A stretch of DNA of 29,495 nt from DASPTH01 sp035623515 (GTDB lineage Bacteria; Actinomycetota; Acidimicrobiia; IMCC26256; DASPTH01): NCBI GenBank assembly GCA_035623515.1, contig DASPTH010000194.1:1-29495 (forward strand), written 5' to 3'. The position numbers were made by a program, and so were the translations under genes. The notes under the pieces were generated by a model. The model was given only the letters and a program-made list of their open reading frames with translations, was not told the origin of the DNA and searched no databases. Shown here one piece after another: positions 7,124 through 14,596 of this stretch (position 1 is its first letter; the number at the start of each line of letters is the position of its first letter).

Positions 7124-8155
7124 TTGCGACTCGCCTGGGCGCGCTTCCGGGGCACCGACAGCCTGCGGATCGTCGGGTTGCCGCCGCGCGAGTCGAGCAC
7201 GCTGCGGGTCTACCCGACCGAGCTGGTGGGGGCGGCGCGCACGAGCAACCTCGCGCCCGTCGACGGTGAGTTCCACGCCGACGGCGACGCCATCAGCTTC
7301 GTCCCGCGGTTCCCCTTCGTCGACGGCATGTCGTACACGGTCATGGGCACCGACCTCGACGACGTCCCGCCGCTGACGATCACCCGGCCGGCTCCGCGCG
7401 CCGGTCCGTCGACTCGTGTCCTGGCGATCCACCCGTCGGCACCCGAGATCCCGCGGAACCACCTGCGGTTGTACCTCCACTTCTCCGCACCCATGAGCGA
7501 GGGGCGCGTGGAGTCGCACGTGCACCTCGTGGACGCCGACACCGGCGCGCCGCTCGCCGCGGCGTTGCTGCCGATGGACCCCGAGCTCTGGGACCCCGAC
7601 CGTCGCCGCGTCACCGTGCTGTTCGACCCCGCGCGGATCAAACGCGGGCTGGCGCCCCACGAGGAGGCCGGGTACCCGTTGCGCGTGGGGGTGCCGGTGG
7701 AGGTCGTGGTCGACCCCGGCTTCACCGACGCCCTCGGGCTGCCGCTCGTCGATGCCGCGCGACGGCGCTACGAGGTCGGCGGCGACGTGCGGTCGCGCGT
7801 CGACCCGCGCGCGTGGCGTCTCCACGTGCCGGCGGCCGGCACCGTCGAGGCGTTGCGCGTCGACTTCGACCGTCCCCTCGACCACGCGCTCCTGCAACAC
7901 TGCCTGGTCGTGACCGGTCCGGGCGGCGATCCCATCGAGGGCCGGGCGTCGGTGGCGGAGGGTGAGTCGGGATGGCGCCTCACTCCGGCGACACCGTGGC
8001 AACCGGGACGGCACGCCGTCGTCGCCGACGGCATGCTCGAGGATCTCGCCGGCAACTCGGTAACCCGCGTCTTCGACCGCGAGCTCGACAACCCCGCGCA
8101 CGACCCCCTGGGCGCCGACCACGTCGCGGTTCCGTTCGAGGTGCGGCAGTCGTGA
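7124..8155 (+). CDS. Uncharacterised protein with SbsA-type Ig-like domains
   Basis: The 343-residue protein seems to hold two or three Ig-like domains. About residues 100-215 contain NHLRLYLHFSAPMSEG, and about 228-343 contain VEALRVDFDRPLD followed by GMLEDLAGNSVTRVFD; both resemble the bacterial SbsA/Big_5 Ig-like fold, which often ends with an AGN turn. The N-terminal 90 residues could be another such domain. No signal peptide, lipobox or anchor is visible, although these domains are usually extracytoplasmic. The start is uncertain: TTG at 7124 is the first plausible start after the upstream stop at 7101-7103, and no strong ribosome site precedes it. Its TGA overlaps the GTG of the following crotonase, so the two are translationally coupled. 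Function unknown. Confidence 0.72.
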   Translation: MRLAWARFRGTDSLRIVGLPPRESSTLRVYPTELVGAARTSNLAPVDGEFHADGDAISFVPRFPFVDGMSYTVMGTDLDDVPPLTITRPAPRAGPSTRVLAIHPSAPEIPRNHLRLYLHFSAPMSEGRVESHVHLVDADTGAPLAAALLPMDPELWDPDRRRVTVLFDPARIKRGLAPHEEAGYPLRVGVPVEVVVDPGFTDALGLPLVDAARRRYEVGGDVRSRVDPRAWRLHVPAAGTVEALRVDFDRPLDHALLQHCLVVTGPGGDPIEGRASVAEGESGWRLTPATPWQPGRHAVVADGMLEDLAGNSVTRVFDRELDNPAHDPLGADHVAVPFEVRQS

Positions 8156-8928
8156 CGAAGTGGTCGACGATCCTCGTGGAGCGGCACGAGCACGTGCTGA
8201 CGGTCACGCTCAACCGTCCCCAGCAGCGCAACGCCTTCGACTGGCCGATGCGCGGCGAGCTCACCGAGCTCTGGACCGCGACGCGCGACGACCGCGACGT
8301 GCGCTGTGTCGTGCTCACGGGCGCGGGTGAGGGTTTCTGCGCAGGATTCGACGTCGGCGACCTGAGCAGCGAGCGCCGTCCCGCGGGAGAGGGCCTCGAC
8401 GACGAGATCGCGTTCGTGCCGGGACGCCGCCTCGAGGTGCCGGTGGTCGTGGCGGTGAACGGTGTGTGTGCCGGCGGCGGACTGCACTTCGTCGCCGACG
8501 CCGACGTCGCCATCGCGAGTGAGCGGGCGTGGTTCGTCGACCCGCACGTGAACGTCGGACAGGTCAGCGGTATCGAGCCGGTGTCGTTGGCCTTGCGGGT
8601 GCCGCTGGGCGCCCTGTACCGCCTGGCGCTCCTCGGGCGCGGCGAGCGGTGGGACGCGGCGCACGCGCTCGACCTCGGCTTGGTCACGGAGGTGGTACCG
8701 GCCGACCGGCTGCTCGATCGTGCGCACGAGCTCGCGAGCGCGATCGCCGCCAGCTCGCCGGCCGCCGTCCGCGAGACCCGCCGCGTGCTCCGGCAGTTCG
8801 AGACCGACGTCATCGGCCCGTGGATGGTGCGGGGCTGGGACGCGGTGCAGGCGCACTGGGCACACCCCGACGCGGTCGAAGGCCCGCGCGCGTTCGCCGA
8901 GCGTCGCGACCCCGGCTGGGAGCCCTGA
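8152..8928 (+). CDS. Crotonase-superfamily protein lacking both catalytic glutamates
   Basis: The 258-residue protein has a normal enoyl-CoA hydratase/isomerase fold: LNRPQQRNAF, the oxyanion-hole stretch GEGFCAGFDVGDL, and VNGVCAGGGLHFVADADVAIAS. In classical hydratases the glutamates equivalent to rat E144 and E164 do the chemistry. Here the aligned positions are His112 (GGGLH) and His132 (VDPHVNVG), with the same 20-residue spacing. CoA binding and the oxyanion hole appear intact, so another crotonase reaction (isomerase, hydrolase, retro-aldol or Claisen type) is more likely than simple hydration. The GTG start at 8152 overlaps the preceding TGA as GTGA, and its own TGA overlaps the next ATG, giving tight coupling on both sides. 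Confidence 0.88.
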   Translation: MTKWSTILVERHEHVLTVTLNRPQQRNAFDWPMRGELTELWTATRDDRDVRCVVLTGAGEGFCAGFDVGDLSSERRPAGEGLDDEIAFVPGRRLEVPVVVAVNGVCAGGGLHFVADADVAIASERAWFVDPHVNVGQVSGIEPVSLALRVPLGALYRLALLGRGERWDAAHALDLGLVTEVVPADRLLDRAHELASAIAASSPAAVRETRRVLRQFETDVIGPWMVRGWDAVQAHWAHPDAVEGPRAFAERRDPGWEP

Positions 8929-10079
8929 TGGACTACGAGTTCGGTCCCGACGCCGACGTGTTGCGCGCCGAATTGCGGTCGCTCATCGCCCGCGAGGTAC
9001 CCGCCGACTTCCTCGGCGCGTTCACCGACGACCCACGCGACCTCGAGATCGCGCAGCGGTTCTGCGCGCGGCTCGCGGCCGACCACCTCCTGACCCTGGC
9101 GTGGCCCGAGGAGTACGGCGGGAGAGGTGGCTCCGTGTGGGACCAGACCGTGGTGCGCGAGGAGATGTGGGCGCACCACGAGCCGCGCGGCGCGCAGTAC
9201 ATGGGCCTGAACTGGGTCGGGCCCGCCATCCAGGCGTACGGCACCGATGAGCAGAAGACGCTGCACCTGCCGGCCATCGCCGCCGGCACGGTGATCTGGT
9301 GCCAGGGGTTCAGCGAGCCCGACGCCGGGTCCGACCTCGCGTCGCTGACCACCAGAGCGACGCCGGTCGACGGGGGCTTCCAGATCACCGGCCAGAAGAT
9401 CTGGACGTCGTACGCGGGGATGGCGCAGTGGTGTGTGCTCGCCGCGCGCGTCGGGATGGGCGAGAAGAAGCACGAGGGCATCACGCTCTTCCTCGTGCCG
9501 ATGGACAGTCCGGGTATCACGGTGCGGCCGATCCGCAGCTCGCTCGGGCCGCACCATCTGAACGAGGTGTTCTTCGACGAGGTGTTCGTCGACGAGGGCA
9601 CCGTGCTCGGCGGGGTCGGCAACGGTTGGCAGGTGATCCGGCACGCGCTCACGTTCGAGCGCGTGGGGATCGCGCGCTACGCCCGGTGCGACCGGTTGCT
9701 GTCGGAGGTCGAAGAGGAGCTCGGCGACGGATTCGACGCGCTGCCCGCACCGGTGCGCGCCGCGTGGGTGCGGGCGCTGATCGCGGTGCGCGTCGCCCGG
9801 CTGCTCGCCTACCGCGTGGTGCACCTCCAGGCCGAGGGCACTCCCGCCGACACCGAGGCCAGCGCGGCCCGGATCGCGGTCACCCAGACCGACCAGCTCG
9901 TGGCCGAGACCCTGTTCCAGGCGCTCGACGGCGCCAGCTTGCGCGACGCGCGGAGCGGCGCGACCCTCCACGGCGCGGTCGAGGATCACTGGCGCTACGC
10001 GCAGGCCGCGACGGTCGCGTCCGGCACCATCGAGATCCAGCGCATGATCGTCGGTCGCGCCGCCCTCGGGCGCGGGTGA
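8928..10079 (+). CDS. Acyl-CoA dehydrogenase, large (FAD-site) subunit type
   Basis: The 383-residue protein has the full dehydrogenase order: N-terminal helical domain ending LAWPEEYGGRGGS, the FAD/substrate beta-domain motif GFSEPDAGSDLASLTTRA with GQKIWTSYA, and a C-terminal helical domain ending SGTIEIQRMIVGRAALG. The position used as catalytic base in medium-chain enzymes (Glu in YEGT) is Ser here. Instead Glu244 in TFERVGIA aligns with the base of isovaleryl-CoA and long-chain dehydrogenases. It is followed by a 315-residue partner dehydrogenase, so an alpha2beta2 heteromer like mycobacterial ChsE4-ChsE5 is likely (inference). Its ATG overlaps the previous stop (TGATG). Confidence 0.92.
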   Translation: MDYEFGPDADVLRAELRSLIAREVPADFLGAFTDDPRDLEIAQRFCARLAADHLLTLAWPEEYGGRGGSVWDQTVVREEMWAHHEPRGAQYMGLNWVGPAIQAYGTDEQKTLHLPAIAAGTVIWCQGFSEPDAGSDLASLTTRATPVDGGFQITGQKIWTSYAGMAQWCVLAARVGMGEKKHEGITLFLVPMDSPGITVRPIRSSLGPHHLNEVFFDEVFVDEGTVLGGVGNGWQVIRHALTFERVGIARYARCDRLLSEVEEELGDGFDALPAPVRAAWVRALIAVRVARLLAYRVVHLQAEGTPADTEASAARIAVTQTDQLVAETLFQALDGASLRDARSGATLHGAVEDHWRYAQAATVASGTIEIQRMIVGRAALGRG

Positions 10080-10092
10080 GGGGTTCACCCCC

Positions 10093-10216
10093 GATGGAGA
10101 TGCAGCGGAGGCGTGGCCGGACGGCGGGGACGCCGGAGCGGAATCGACCGGAGTGATGGAGATGCAGCGGAGGCGTGGCCGGACGGCGGGGACGCCGGAG
10201 CGGAATCGACCGGAGT
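10093..10216 (+). repeat. Two exact 62-bp tandem repeats carrying coupled 20-codon ORFs
   Basis: Units 10093-10154 and 10155-10216 appear identical, and the first six bases of a third unit (GATGGA) begin at 10217 in the next gene. Each unit can encode the same 20-residue arginine-rich peptide (10094-10156 and 10156-10218), beginning MEMQRRRGR. Each TGA overlaps the next ATG (TGATG), the last overlapping the start of the small dehydrogenase subunit. CGGAG, 4 nt before the second and third ATG, could serve as ribosome site. The peptide may be a by-product of a duplicated initiation region. Confidence 0.9.
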
Positions 10217-10217
10217 G

Positions 10218-11165
10218 ATGGACCTGGTCGTCCCCGACCACATCGTCGAGCTCGGCGCGACGGCGCGACGCGCCTTCGCCGACGTGGGCGGCGTCGACCT
10301 CGCGCGGGACGCCGAGCGCGACCCCGGAGAACGGCAGCGGGCCGCCGACGCCCTGCGCGCGCTCGGCGCCTTCGACATCGACCCGCTCGAGGATGCGGAC
10401 CAGGCGCTGGCCGCGTTCGCGCTGTGCCGTGAAGCGGGGCGGGTGGCGCTGCCGTGGCCGGTCGAGGCGACGCTGTGCCGGGCCGGCGGGGGCGCGGTCA
10501 CCCTCGTCGACCCCGCCGACCCACTCGTCGACCACGCCGACGTGCTCGACGCACCGTTCGCGGTGGACGTGACGGGACGGGCGTGGCGCGCCACCGTCGC
10601 CGGGCCGCGGCTCGGCTCGCGCCTGGCACCGTTCGCGGTACCGGTGGCGCTGGAGCCCGTCGACGCGCCAGTCGCAATCGACGCCGCGGCCACGACGGCG
10701 TGGGCACTGTCGGCGGTGACCGTCCTCGGGTACGTCGAGAGCGCCGTCGACCTCGCGGCGGAGCACGTCCGGACGCGCCGCCAGTTCGACCAGCGCATCG
10801 CCGATTTCCAGGCGGTGCAGTTCCAGGTGGCCGACGCCCTCGTCGCCGCCGCCGGGCTCGCAGAGCTCGCGTTGTTCACGATCTGGCGCGTCGCCGAGCT
10901 CGGCGCGGGTGCGCGCACCGACGCGCTCGCGCTGCGGGTGCACGCCGCCGACGTGGTGCGTTCCGCGATGCGCACCGCGCAGCAACTCCACGGTGCGTCG
11001 GGCGTGTCCGACGAGTACGACGTGTCGGTGCTGTGCCGGCGCGCGCAGGCGAACCTGCGCCTGCCCGTGTCGTCCGAACGCGTCGTGGGAGTGCTCGTCG
11101 ACGCGATCCGGGACGAGGGGTTCGCGTCGCTGTTCCCGCAAGGCCGCAAGCGGGTGGGTGCGTAA
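10218..11165 (+). CDS. Acyl-CoA dehydrogenase, small subunit type
   Basis: The 315-residue protein is shorter than a canonical dehydrogenase (about 380). It has a reduced middle domain without the SEPxAGSD motif, yet keeps the C-terminal helical domain: AEHVRTRRQFDQRIADFQAVQFQVAD and TAQQLHGASGVSDEYDVSVLCRRA. The usual RxQFGxPI reads RRQFDQRI. This matches the FAD-poor or non-catalytic partner of actinobacterial heteromeric dehydrogenases that act on steroid side-chain CoA esters (established for ChsE1-ChsE2 and ChsE4-ChsE5; substrate here unknown). The ATG at 10218 is chosen over an in-frame GTG at 10113 because the latter reads through the 62-bp repeats and adds residues without homology. 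Confidence 0.87.
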   Translation: MDLVVPDHIVELGATARRAFADVGGVDLARDAERDPGERQRAADALRALGAFDIDPLEDADQALAAFALCREAGRVALPWPVEATLCRAGGGAVTLVDPADPLVDHADVLDAPFAVDVTGRAWRATVAGPRLGSRLAPFAVPVALEPVDAPVAIDAAATTAWALSAVTVLGYVESAVDLAAEHVRTRRQFDQRIADFQAVQFQVADALVAAAGLAELALFTIWRVAELGAGARTDALALRVHAADVVRSAMRTAQQLHGASGVSDEYDVSVLCRRAQANLRLPVSSERVVGVLVDAIRDEGFASLFPQGRKRVGA

Positions 11166-11175
11166 CCCGTACCTC

Positions 11176-11205
11176 TATGCTGCACCGGTCCACGACCAGG
11201 GAGGA
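11176..11205 (+). promoter_or_regulatory. Candidate promoter and ribosome site of the SDR gene
   Basis: TATGCT (11176-11181) fits the TANNNT -10 pattern and would start a transcript near 11188. An AGGGAGGA ribosome site follows (about 11198-11205), 5 nt before the ATG at 11210. No convincing -35 is seen. Confidence 0.4.
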
Positions 11206-11209
11206 CCGA

Positions 11210-11980
11210 ATGGAGACGCCGGCCGAGCTGTTCGATCTCACCGACAAGGTCGTCATCGTCACGGGCGGGAGTCGCGGCATCGGGCGGGCCGTGGCCGAGG
11301 GGCTCGCGATGGCAGGCGCCGACGTGGTGATCGCCAGCCGCAAGCTCGACAATTGCGAGTCCGCGGCGAAGGAGATCGAGGCCGCCAGCGGTCGGCGGGC
11401 GCTCCCGGTCGCGTACAACGCCAGCATCTGGGACGACAGCGAGCGGCTCGCCGACACCGTGTACGAGCACTTCGGCCGTTGCGACGTGCTCGTCAACAAC
11501 GCCGGCAGCTCGCCCGTGTACCCCGACCTCGTCTCGGTGACCGAGGAGCTCTACGACAAGACGCACGCGATCAACGCGCGGGGCCCGTTCCGGCTGAGCG
11601 TGCTCGTCGGCAAGCGCATGCACGACGCCGACGGCGGGTGCATCATCAACGTCACCACCGCGGGGTCGTTGCGCCCCGAGCCGTTCGACCTGCCGTACGC
11701 GATGGCCAAGGCGGGGCTCAACGCGTTGACGCTGGGGCTGGTGGGCGCGTACTCACCGAAGGTCCGCGCCAACACCGCGATGCCGGGCCCCTACGACACC
11801 GACGTCACCAAGCACTGGGTCCCGGGCACGGTGGAGCGCGCTTCCGAGATGAACCCGCTCAAGCGCATCGGTCAACCGCGCGACATGGTGGGTGTCTGCC
11901 TGTTCCTCGCCAGCGACGCCGCCCGCTACGTGAACGGCGCCACCATCCTCGCCGACGGCGGCGCGTTCCGCTCGCTCTAG
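11210..11980 (+). CDS. Short-chain dehydrogenase/reductase (SDR)
   Basis: The 256-residue classical SDR has the NAD(P)-binding GGSRGIGRA (about residues 19-27), NNAG, and the YAMAK catalytic pair (Tyr163, Lys167). It ends with the typical PxRIGQP...LASDAARYVNGATILADGG. The residue 13 before the tyrosine, normally the catalytic serine, is Thr150 by my count (NVTTAG); threonine can substitute in some SDRs. The likely role is oxidation of a hydroxyacyl-CoA or alcohol, completing the beta-oxidation-like sequence of this operon. It has its own candidate promoter and a strong ribosome site. The gene ends 2 bp before a 54-bp palindrome. Confidence 0.92.
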   Translation: METPAELFDLTDKVVIVTGGSRGIGRAVAEGLAMAGADVVIASRKLDNCESAAKEIEAASGRRALPVAYNASIWDDSERLADTVYEHFGRCDVLVNNAGSSPVYPDLVSVTEELYDKTHAINARGPFRLSVLVGKRMHDADGGCIINVTTAGSLRPEPFDLPYAMAKAGLNALTLGLVGAYSPKVRANTAMPGPYDTDVTKHWVPGTVERASEMNPLKRIGQPRDMVGVCLFLASDAARYVNGATILADGGAFRSL

Positions 11981-11982
11981 TT

Positions 11983-12036
11983 CCGTTCTGGCGTCTTTGA
12001 GTGGGGCTATAGCCCCACTCAAAGACGCCAGAACGG
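11983..12036. terminator. Perfect 54-bp palindrome between convergent genes
   Basis: Arms 11983-12009 and 12010-12036 are exact reverse complements (27 bp each, no spacer), centred on GGGGCTA/TAGCCCC. It fills the whole gap between the stops at 11980 and 12037, so a bidirectional terminator is the simplest reading. There is no T-tract, and the arm length and perfection exceed normal intrinsic terminators. A mobile palindromic repeat or protein-binding site is also possible. Confidence 0.85.
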
Positions 12037-12933
12037 TCAGCGGAGCCAGCCGCGGCGGCCGAGCTCGGGGTGGAGGACGTCGTCGCTCCAGAGGAGCTGG
12101 CCGGTCATGGTGTCGGGGGTGGCGAGGGCGACGCGCAGCGTGGCCTCGGCGAACTCCTCGGGGCTCGCCCAGTTCGTCTCGCCCGCCGCGGCGACCAGGT
12201 TGCCCGGCGTCAGCACCGGCTCCGAGGGCGACAGCACGTTCACCGCGATGCCGTGCGCCGCCATCTCGACCGCCACCGACTGCGTGAGGTGGTGCAGTGC
12301 GGCCTTGTTGCCGCCGTAGGCGATCGGGCCCGGTCGCCCGGGGTGCTCGTAGGGGCCCTCGCCGGGCACGAAGGCCGCCAGCGAGCTGATGTTCACGATG
12401 GCGCCGTGGCCCTTGACGATCATGTCGGGCAGCACGAGCTGCATGAGCCGGTACGACGCGAAGAGGCCGACCTCGAAGTGCAGCCGGTACCCGCGGAGCG
12501 GGAAGTCGAGGAACGACCCGGCCGGGATCCCCTCGGGGCGTGCGGCGGCGCGCGGCTCCGCTCGAGCGGGATGCGGGGGGCGCGGCGCGGCCGGGCGCTC
12601 GGCGCCGGGTGGCCTGCCCGGCACGGTGACGGCGGCATTGTTCACGAGGATGTCGATCGGCCCGAGCGCGCGCCGCGCCCGGTCGACGAGCGTTTCGACG
12701 TCTTCGGGTTGCGACAAGTCGGCGCGGATGGCGACCGCGTGGCCGCCCTCGGCCTCGATGGCGGCGACGGTCTCGTGGACCGTGCCGGGGAGCCGGTCGT
12801 CCCACACCTCCTCGGTGCGGGCGACCACCGCGACGGCGGCGCCATCGCGCGCGAACGCCTCGGCGATCGCCTTGCCGATGCCGCGACTGGCGCCGGTGAC
12901 GATCGCGACCTGGCCGGCGAGCCGGTCGCTCAC
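12037..12933 (-). CDS. Short-chain dehydrogenase/reductase with a proline/arginine-rich insert
   Basis: The 298-residue SDR has GASRGIGKA for cofactor binding, NNAA, NISSLAAF and the catalytic pair Tyr206 and Lys210 (YGGNK). An unusual low-complexity segment rich in Pro, Arg and Ala lies at about residues 104-137, between the NNAA strand and the helix beginning FEVGLFASYRLMQ, where SDRs normally have a short loop; a second, shorter loop follows the catalytic serine region. The fold core looks intact, so the insert is probably a surface loop. The GTG start at 12933 overlaps the upstream TGA as GTGA, so it is translationally coupled to the enoyl-CoA hydratase. The expected role is dehydrogenation of a hydroxyacyl intermediate. 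The stop lies next to the 54-bp palindrome. Confidence 0.88.
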   Translation of the reverse strand: MSDRLAGQVAIVTGASRGIGKAIAEAFARDGAAVAVVARTEEVWDDRLPGTVHETVAAIEAEGGHAVAIRADLSQPEDVETLVDRARRALGPIDILVNNAAVTVPGRPPGAERPAAPRPPHPARAEPRAAARPEGIPAGSFLDFPLRGYRLHFEVGLFASYRLMQLVLPDMIVKGHGAIVNISSLAAFVPGEGPYEHPGRPGPIAYGGNKAALHHLTQSVAVEMAAHGIAVNVLSPSEPVLTPGNLVAAAGETNWASPEEFAEATLRVALATPDTMTGQLLWSDDVLHPELGRRGWLR

Positions 12934-13688
12934 GGGCTGGCCGTGCGCTGGTCGCGCGACCGGGCGAGCACCGCGTCCCGGTGCGCGGCGATCTCGGCGC
13001 CCGAATGGTGGGACGAGCTCCGCGCCGCGTGCTCGAGATGGATCCGCTGGGCGTCGGTGATCGGCAGCCCGGTGGTCGCGTCCCACGCGGCGCGCACCGC
13101 CGCGACCATGCCGCGATCCTGCTCGGCGATCGCGTGCGCGAGCGACCGCGCAAGCGGCAGCAACTCGTCGTGCGGCACCACGTGGTTGGCGATGCCGATG
13201 CGGCCCGCAGTCTCCGCGTCGACGAAGTTGCCGGTGAGGGACATCTCCCGCGCCCAGGCCATGCCCACGCGGCGCGGGAGGTCGAGCAGCACGGGGCCGG
13301 GGAACACGCCGACGCGCAGGTGCGTGTCGGCGAACGCGGCGCGCTCCGACGCCACGATGAAGTCGCACGCGAGCGCGAGCTCGAACCCACCGGTGACCGC
13401 CGGCCCGTTCACCGCGGCGATGGTGGGCACGGTCGACGTGGCGACCGACGCGACGAACGGCGGCAGGTCGCCCATGTCGTCCGTCCCCAGGCTCCGGAGG
13501 TCGAGGCCGGCGCAGAACGCGGGGTCGGCGCCGGTGATGACGATGGCGCCGGCATCCTGGCACACCGAGAGCGCGTCGCAGGTGGCGCCGGCGAGCGCCG
13601 CGTTCATCGCGTTTCGCGCCTCCGGTCGTTGGAGCGTGACCAGCGCGACGTCGCCGTCGCGCTCCACGCGGACGAGCTCGTCCGCCAT
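12930..13688 (-). CDS. Enoyl-CoA hydratase/isomerase family protein
   Basis: The 252-residue crotonase has LQRPEARNAMN, the oxyanion-hole DPAFCAGLDLRSLG and NGPAVTGGFELALACDFIVAS. Glu103 (GGFEL) matches rat hydratase E144, while the E164 position is His123 (ADTHLRVG), a pattern common in actinobacterial EchA-like proteins. With one acid/base residue left it could be a slower hydratase or an isomerase. It sits in the middle of a minus-strand operon: its ATG immediately follows the thioesterase TAG with no spacer, and its TGA overlaps the next GTG. Unlike the crotonase at 8152-8928, it keeps the first glutamate, so the two are not redundant copies. Confidence 0.9.
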   Translation of the reverse strand: MADELVRVERDGDVALVTLQRPEARNAMNAALAGATCDALSVCQDAGAIVITGADPAFCAGLDLRSLGTDDMGDLPPFVASVATSTVPTIAAVNGPAVTGGFELALACDFIVASERAAFADTHLRVGVFPGPVLLDLPRRVGMAWAREMSLTGNFVDAETAGRIGIANHVVPHDELLPLARSLAHAIAEQDRGMVAAVRAAWDATTGLPITDAQRIHLEHAARSSSHHSGAEIAAHRDAVLARSRDQRTASP

Positions 13689-14540
13689 CTACATCGACCG
13701 GCGCGGATCGAGCGGGCCCTCGACCGCGCGCGCCATGCTGTCCTGCGAGAACGTCGACACGAGCTGACCGTCCTGGGTGAACACTGCGCCGCTGCCGTTG
13801 ACCCGCCCGCGCCCCGCGTAGGTGGCCTCCTGCACGACCAGCAGCCACTCGCCCACGTCGAAGCGCTCGTGGAAGTGGCACGTGTGCGCGATCACGCCGG
13901 TCGACACGCTGCGGTGCGCCTCGCCGATGTTCACGACGTCGCCGTGCGGCCGCATCGCCAACCCGATGATCGAGCCGGGCTGGCACCACGCGAGGATCGC
14001 CTGGTTCGCGGCGTGCGAGTCGTAGGACTCGGGGTTGCGCATCCAGAAGGCGAGCGCCGGCGCGCCGTCGGGCGCGGTGGCCTTGGGGTCGTCGACGGTG
14101 CGCTTCTCGATCCCGGCGAATTCCGTGCCGCCCCGGTCGGTGGGGAGCGACTCCGGCCCGGGGACGTCGGGCATCTCGGGACCGTGGCGCATGAGGTCGG
14201 GCTCGATGGCGTTCAGCAGCACGAGACCGCGCGACAGCAGGCGGTCACCCTGGTACGCGGTGATCGTGTCGCTGCCCCACGCGCGACCGGAGTGCATCGA
14301 CTCGAGCTGGAGCTCCATCGGACCGCCGCTGTACGTGCCCGCACGAGCGAAGATGGCGTGGATCGACTTGACGTCCTTGGCGCCCTCGCACGCATGGTCG
14401 GAGGCCATGATCATCTGCGCGAGGATCTGGCCGCTGAACACGATGTCGCGACCCTCGGGGTCGTCGACCGGATGCGATGCCGAGTACCGGCCCTCTCCCA
14501 AGTGGTCGACGTTCAGCACTGCGGGCAGTGATGCGGCCAT
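13689..14540 (-). CDS. Acyl-CoA thioesterase, TesB-like double hot-dog
   Basis: The 283-residue protein hydrolyses acyl-CoA to free acid and CoA. TesB-type features: FSGQILAQMIMAS near the start (first hot-dog), SIHAIFARAGTYSGGPMELQLE, then the second half with DSHAANQAILAW, a HTCHFHERFDVGEWLL strand and AGRGRVNGSGAVFTQDGQLVSTFSQDS. The Asp, Thr and Gln of the TesB triad have plausible counterparts in the DSHAANQ, HTCHFH and TFSQ segments. Length is normal for TesB (about 285). The ATG is preceded by AGAGGAG. First gene of the minus operon; it probably releases CoA or discards dead-end thioesters in the same pathway. Confidence 0.9.
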   Translation of the reverse strand: MAASLPAVLNVDHLGEGRYSASHPVDDPEGRDIVFSGQILAQMIMASDHACEGAKDVKSIHAIFARAGTYSGGPMELQLESMHSGRAWGSDTITAYQGDRLLSRGLVLLNAIEPDLMRHGPEMPDVPGPESLPTDRGGTEFAGIEKRTVDDPKATAPDGAPALAFWMRNPESYDSHAANQAILAWCQPGSIIGLAMRPHGDVVNIGEAHRSVSTGVIAHTCHFHERFDVGEWLLVVQEATYAGRGRVNGSGAVFTQDGQLVSTFSQDSMARAVEGPLDPRRSM

Positions 14541-14582
14541 CGCGCTCTCCTCTTGCTCACCGGGCGACTCGTCCGGCGCGGA

Positions 14583-14588
14583 ACGCTA
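14583..14588 (-). promoter_or_regulatory. Candidate -10 element of the thioesterase operon
   Basis: The minus strand reads TAGCGT here, matching TANNNT. It would start transcription near 14576, giving a leader of about 36 nt that contains the AGAGGAG ribosome site. No clear -35 was found. Confidence 0.3.
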
Positions 14589-14596
14589 CCAGCGGC

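Noticed and set aside
10094..10218. The two 20-codon ORFs as genuine small-protein genes
   Set aside because: They are identical copies of a 62-bp repeat with no independent conservation evidence. Recorded as repeat and finding, not as CDS.
7980..11141. 1053-codon minus-strand frame opposite the crotonase and dehydrogenases
   Set aside because: Reads as low-complexity antisense with no domain, while the plus strand holds complete, coupled genes.
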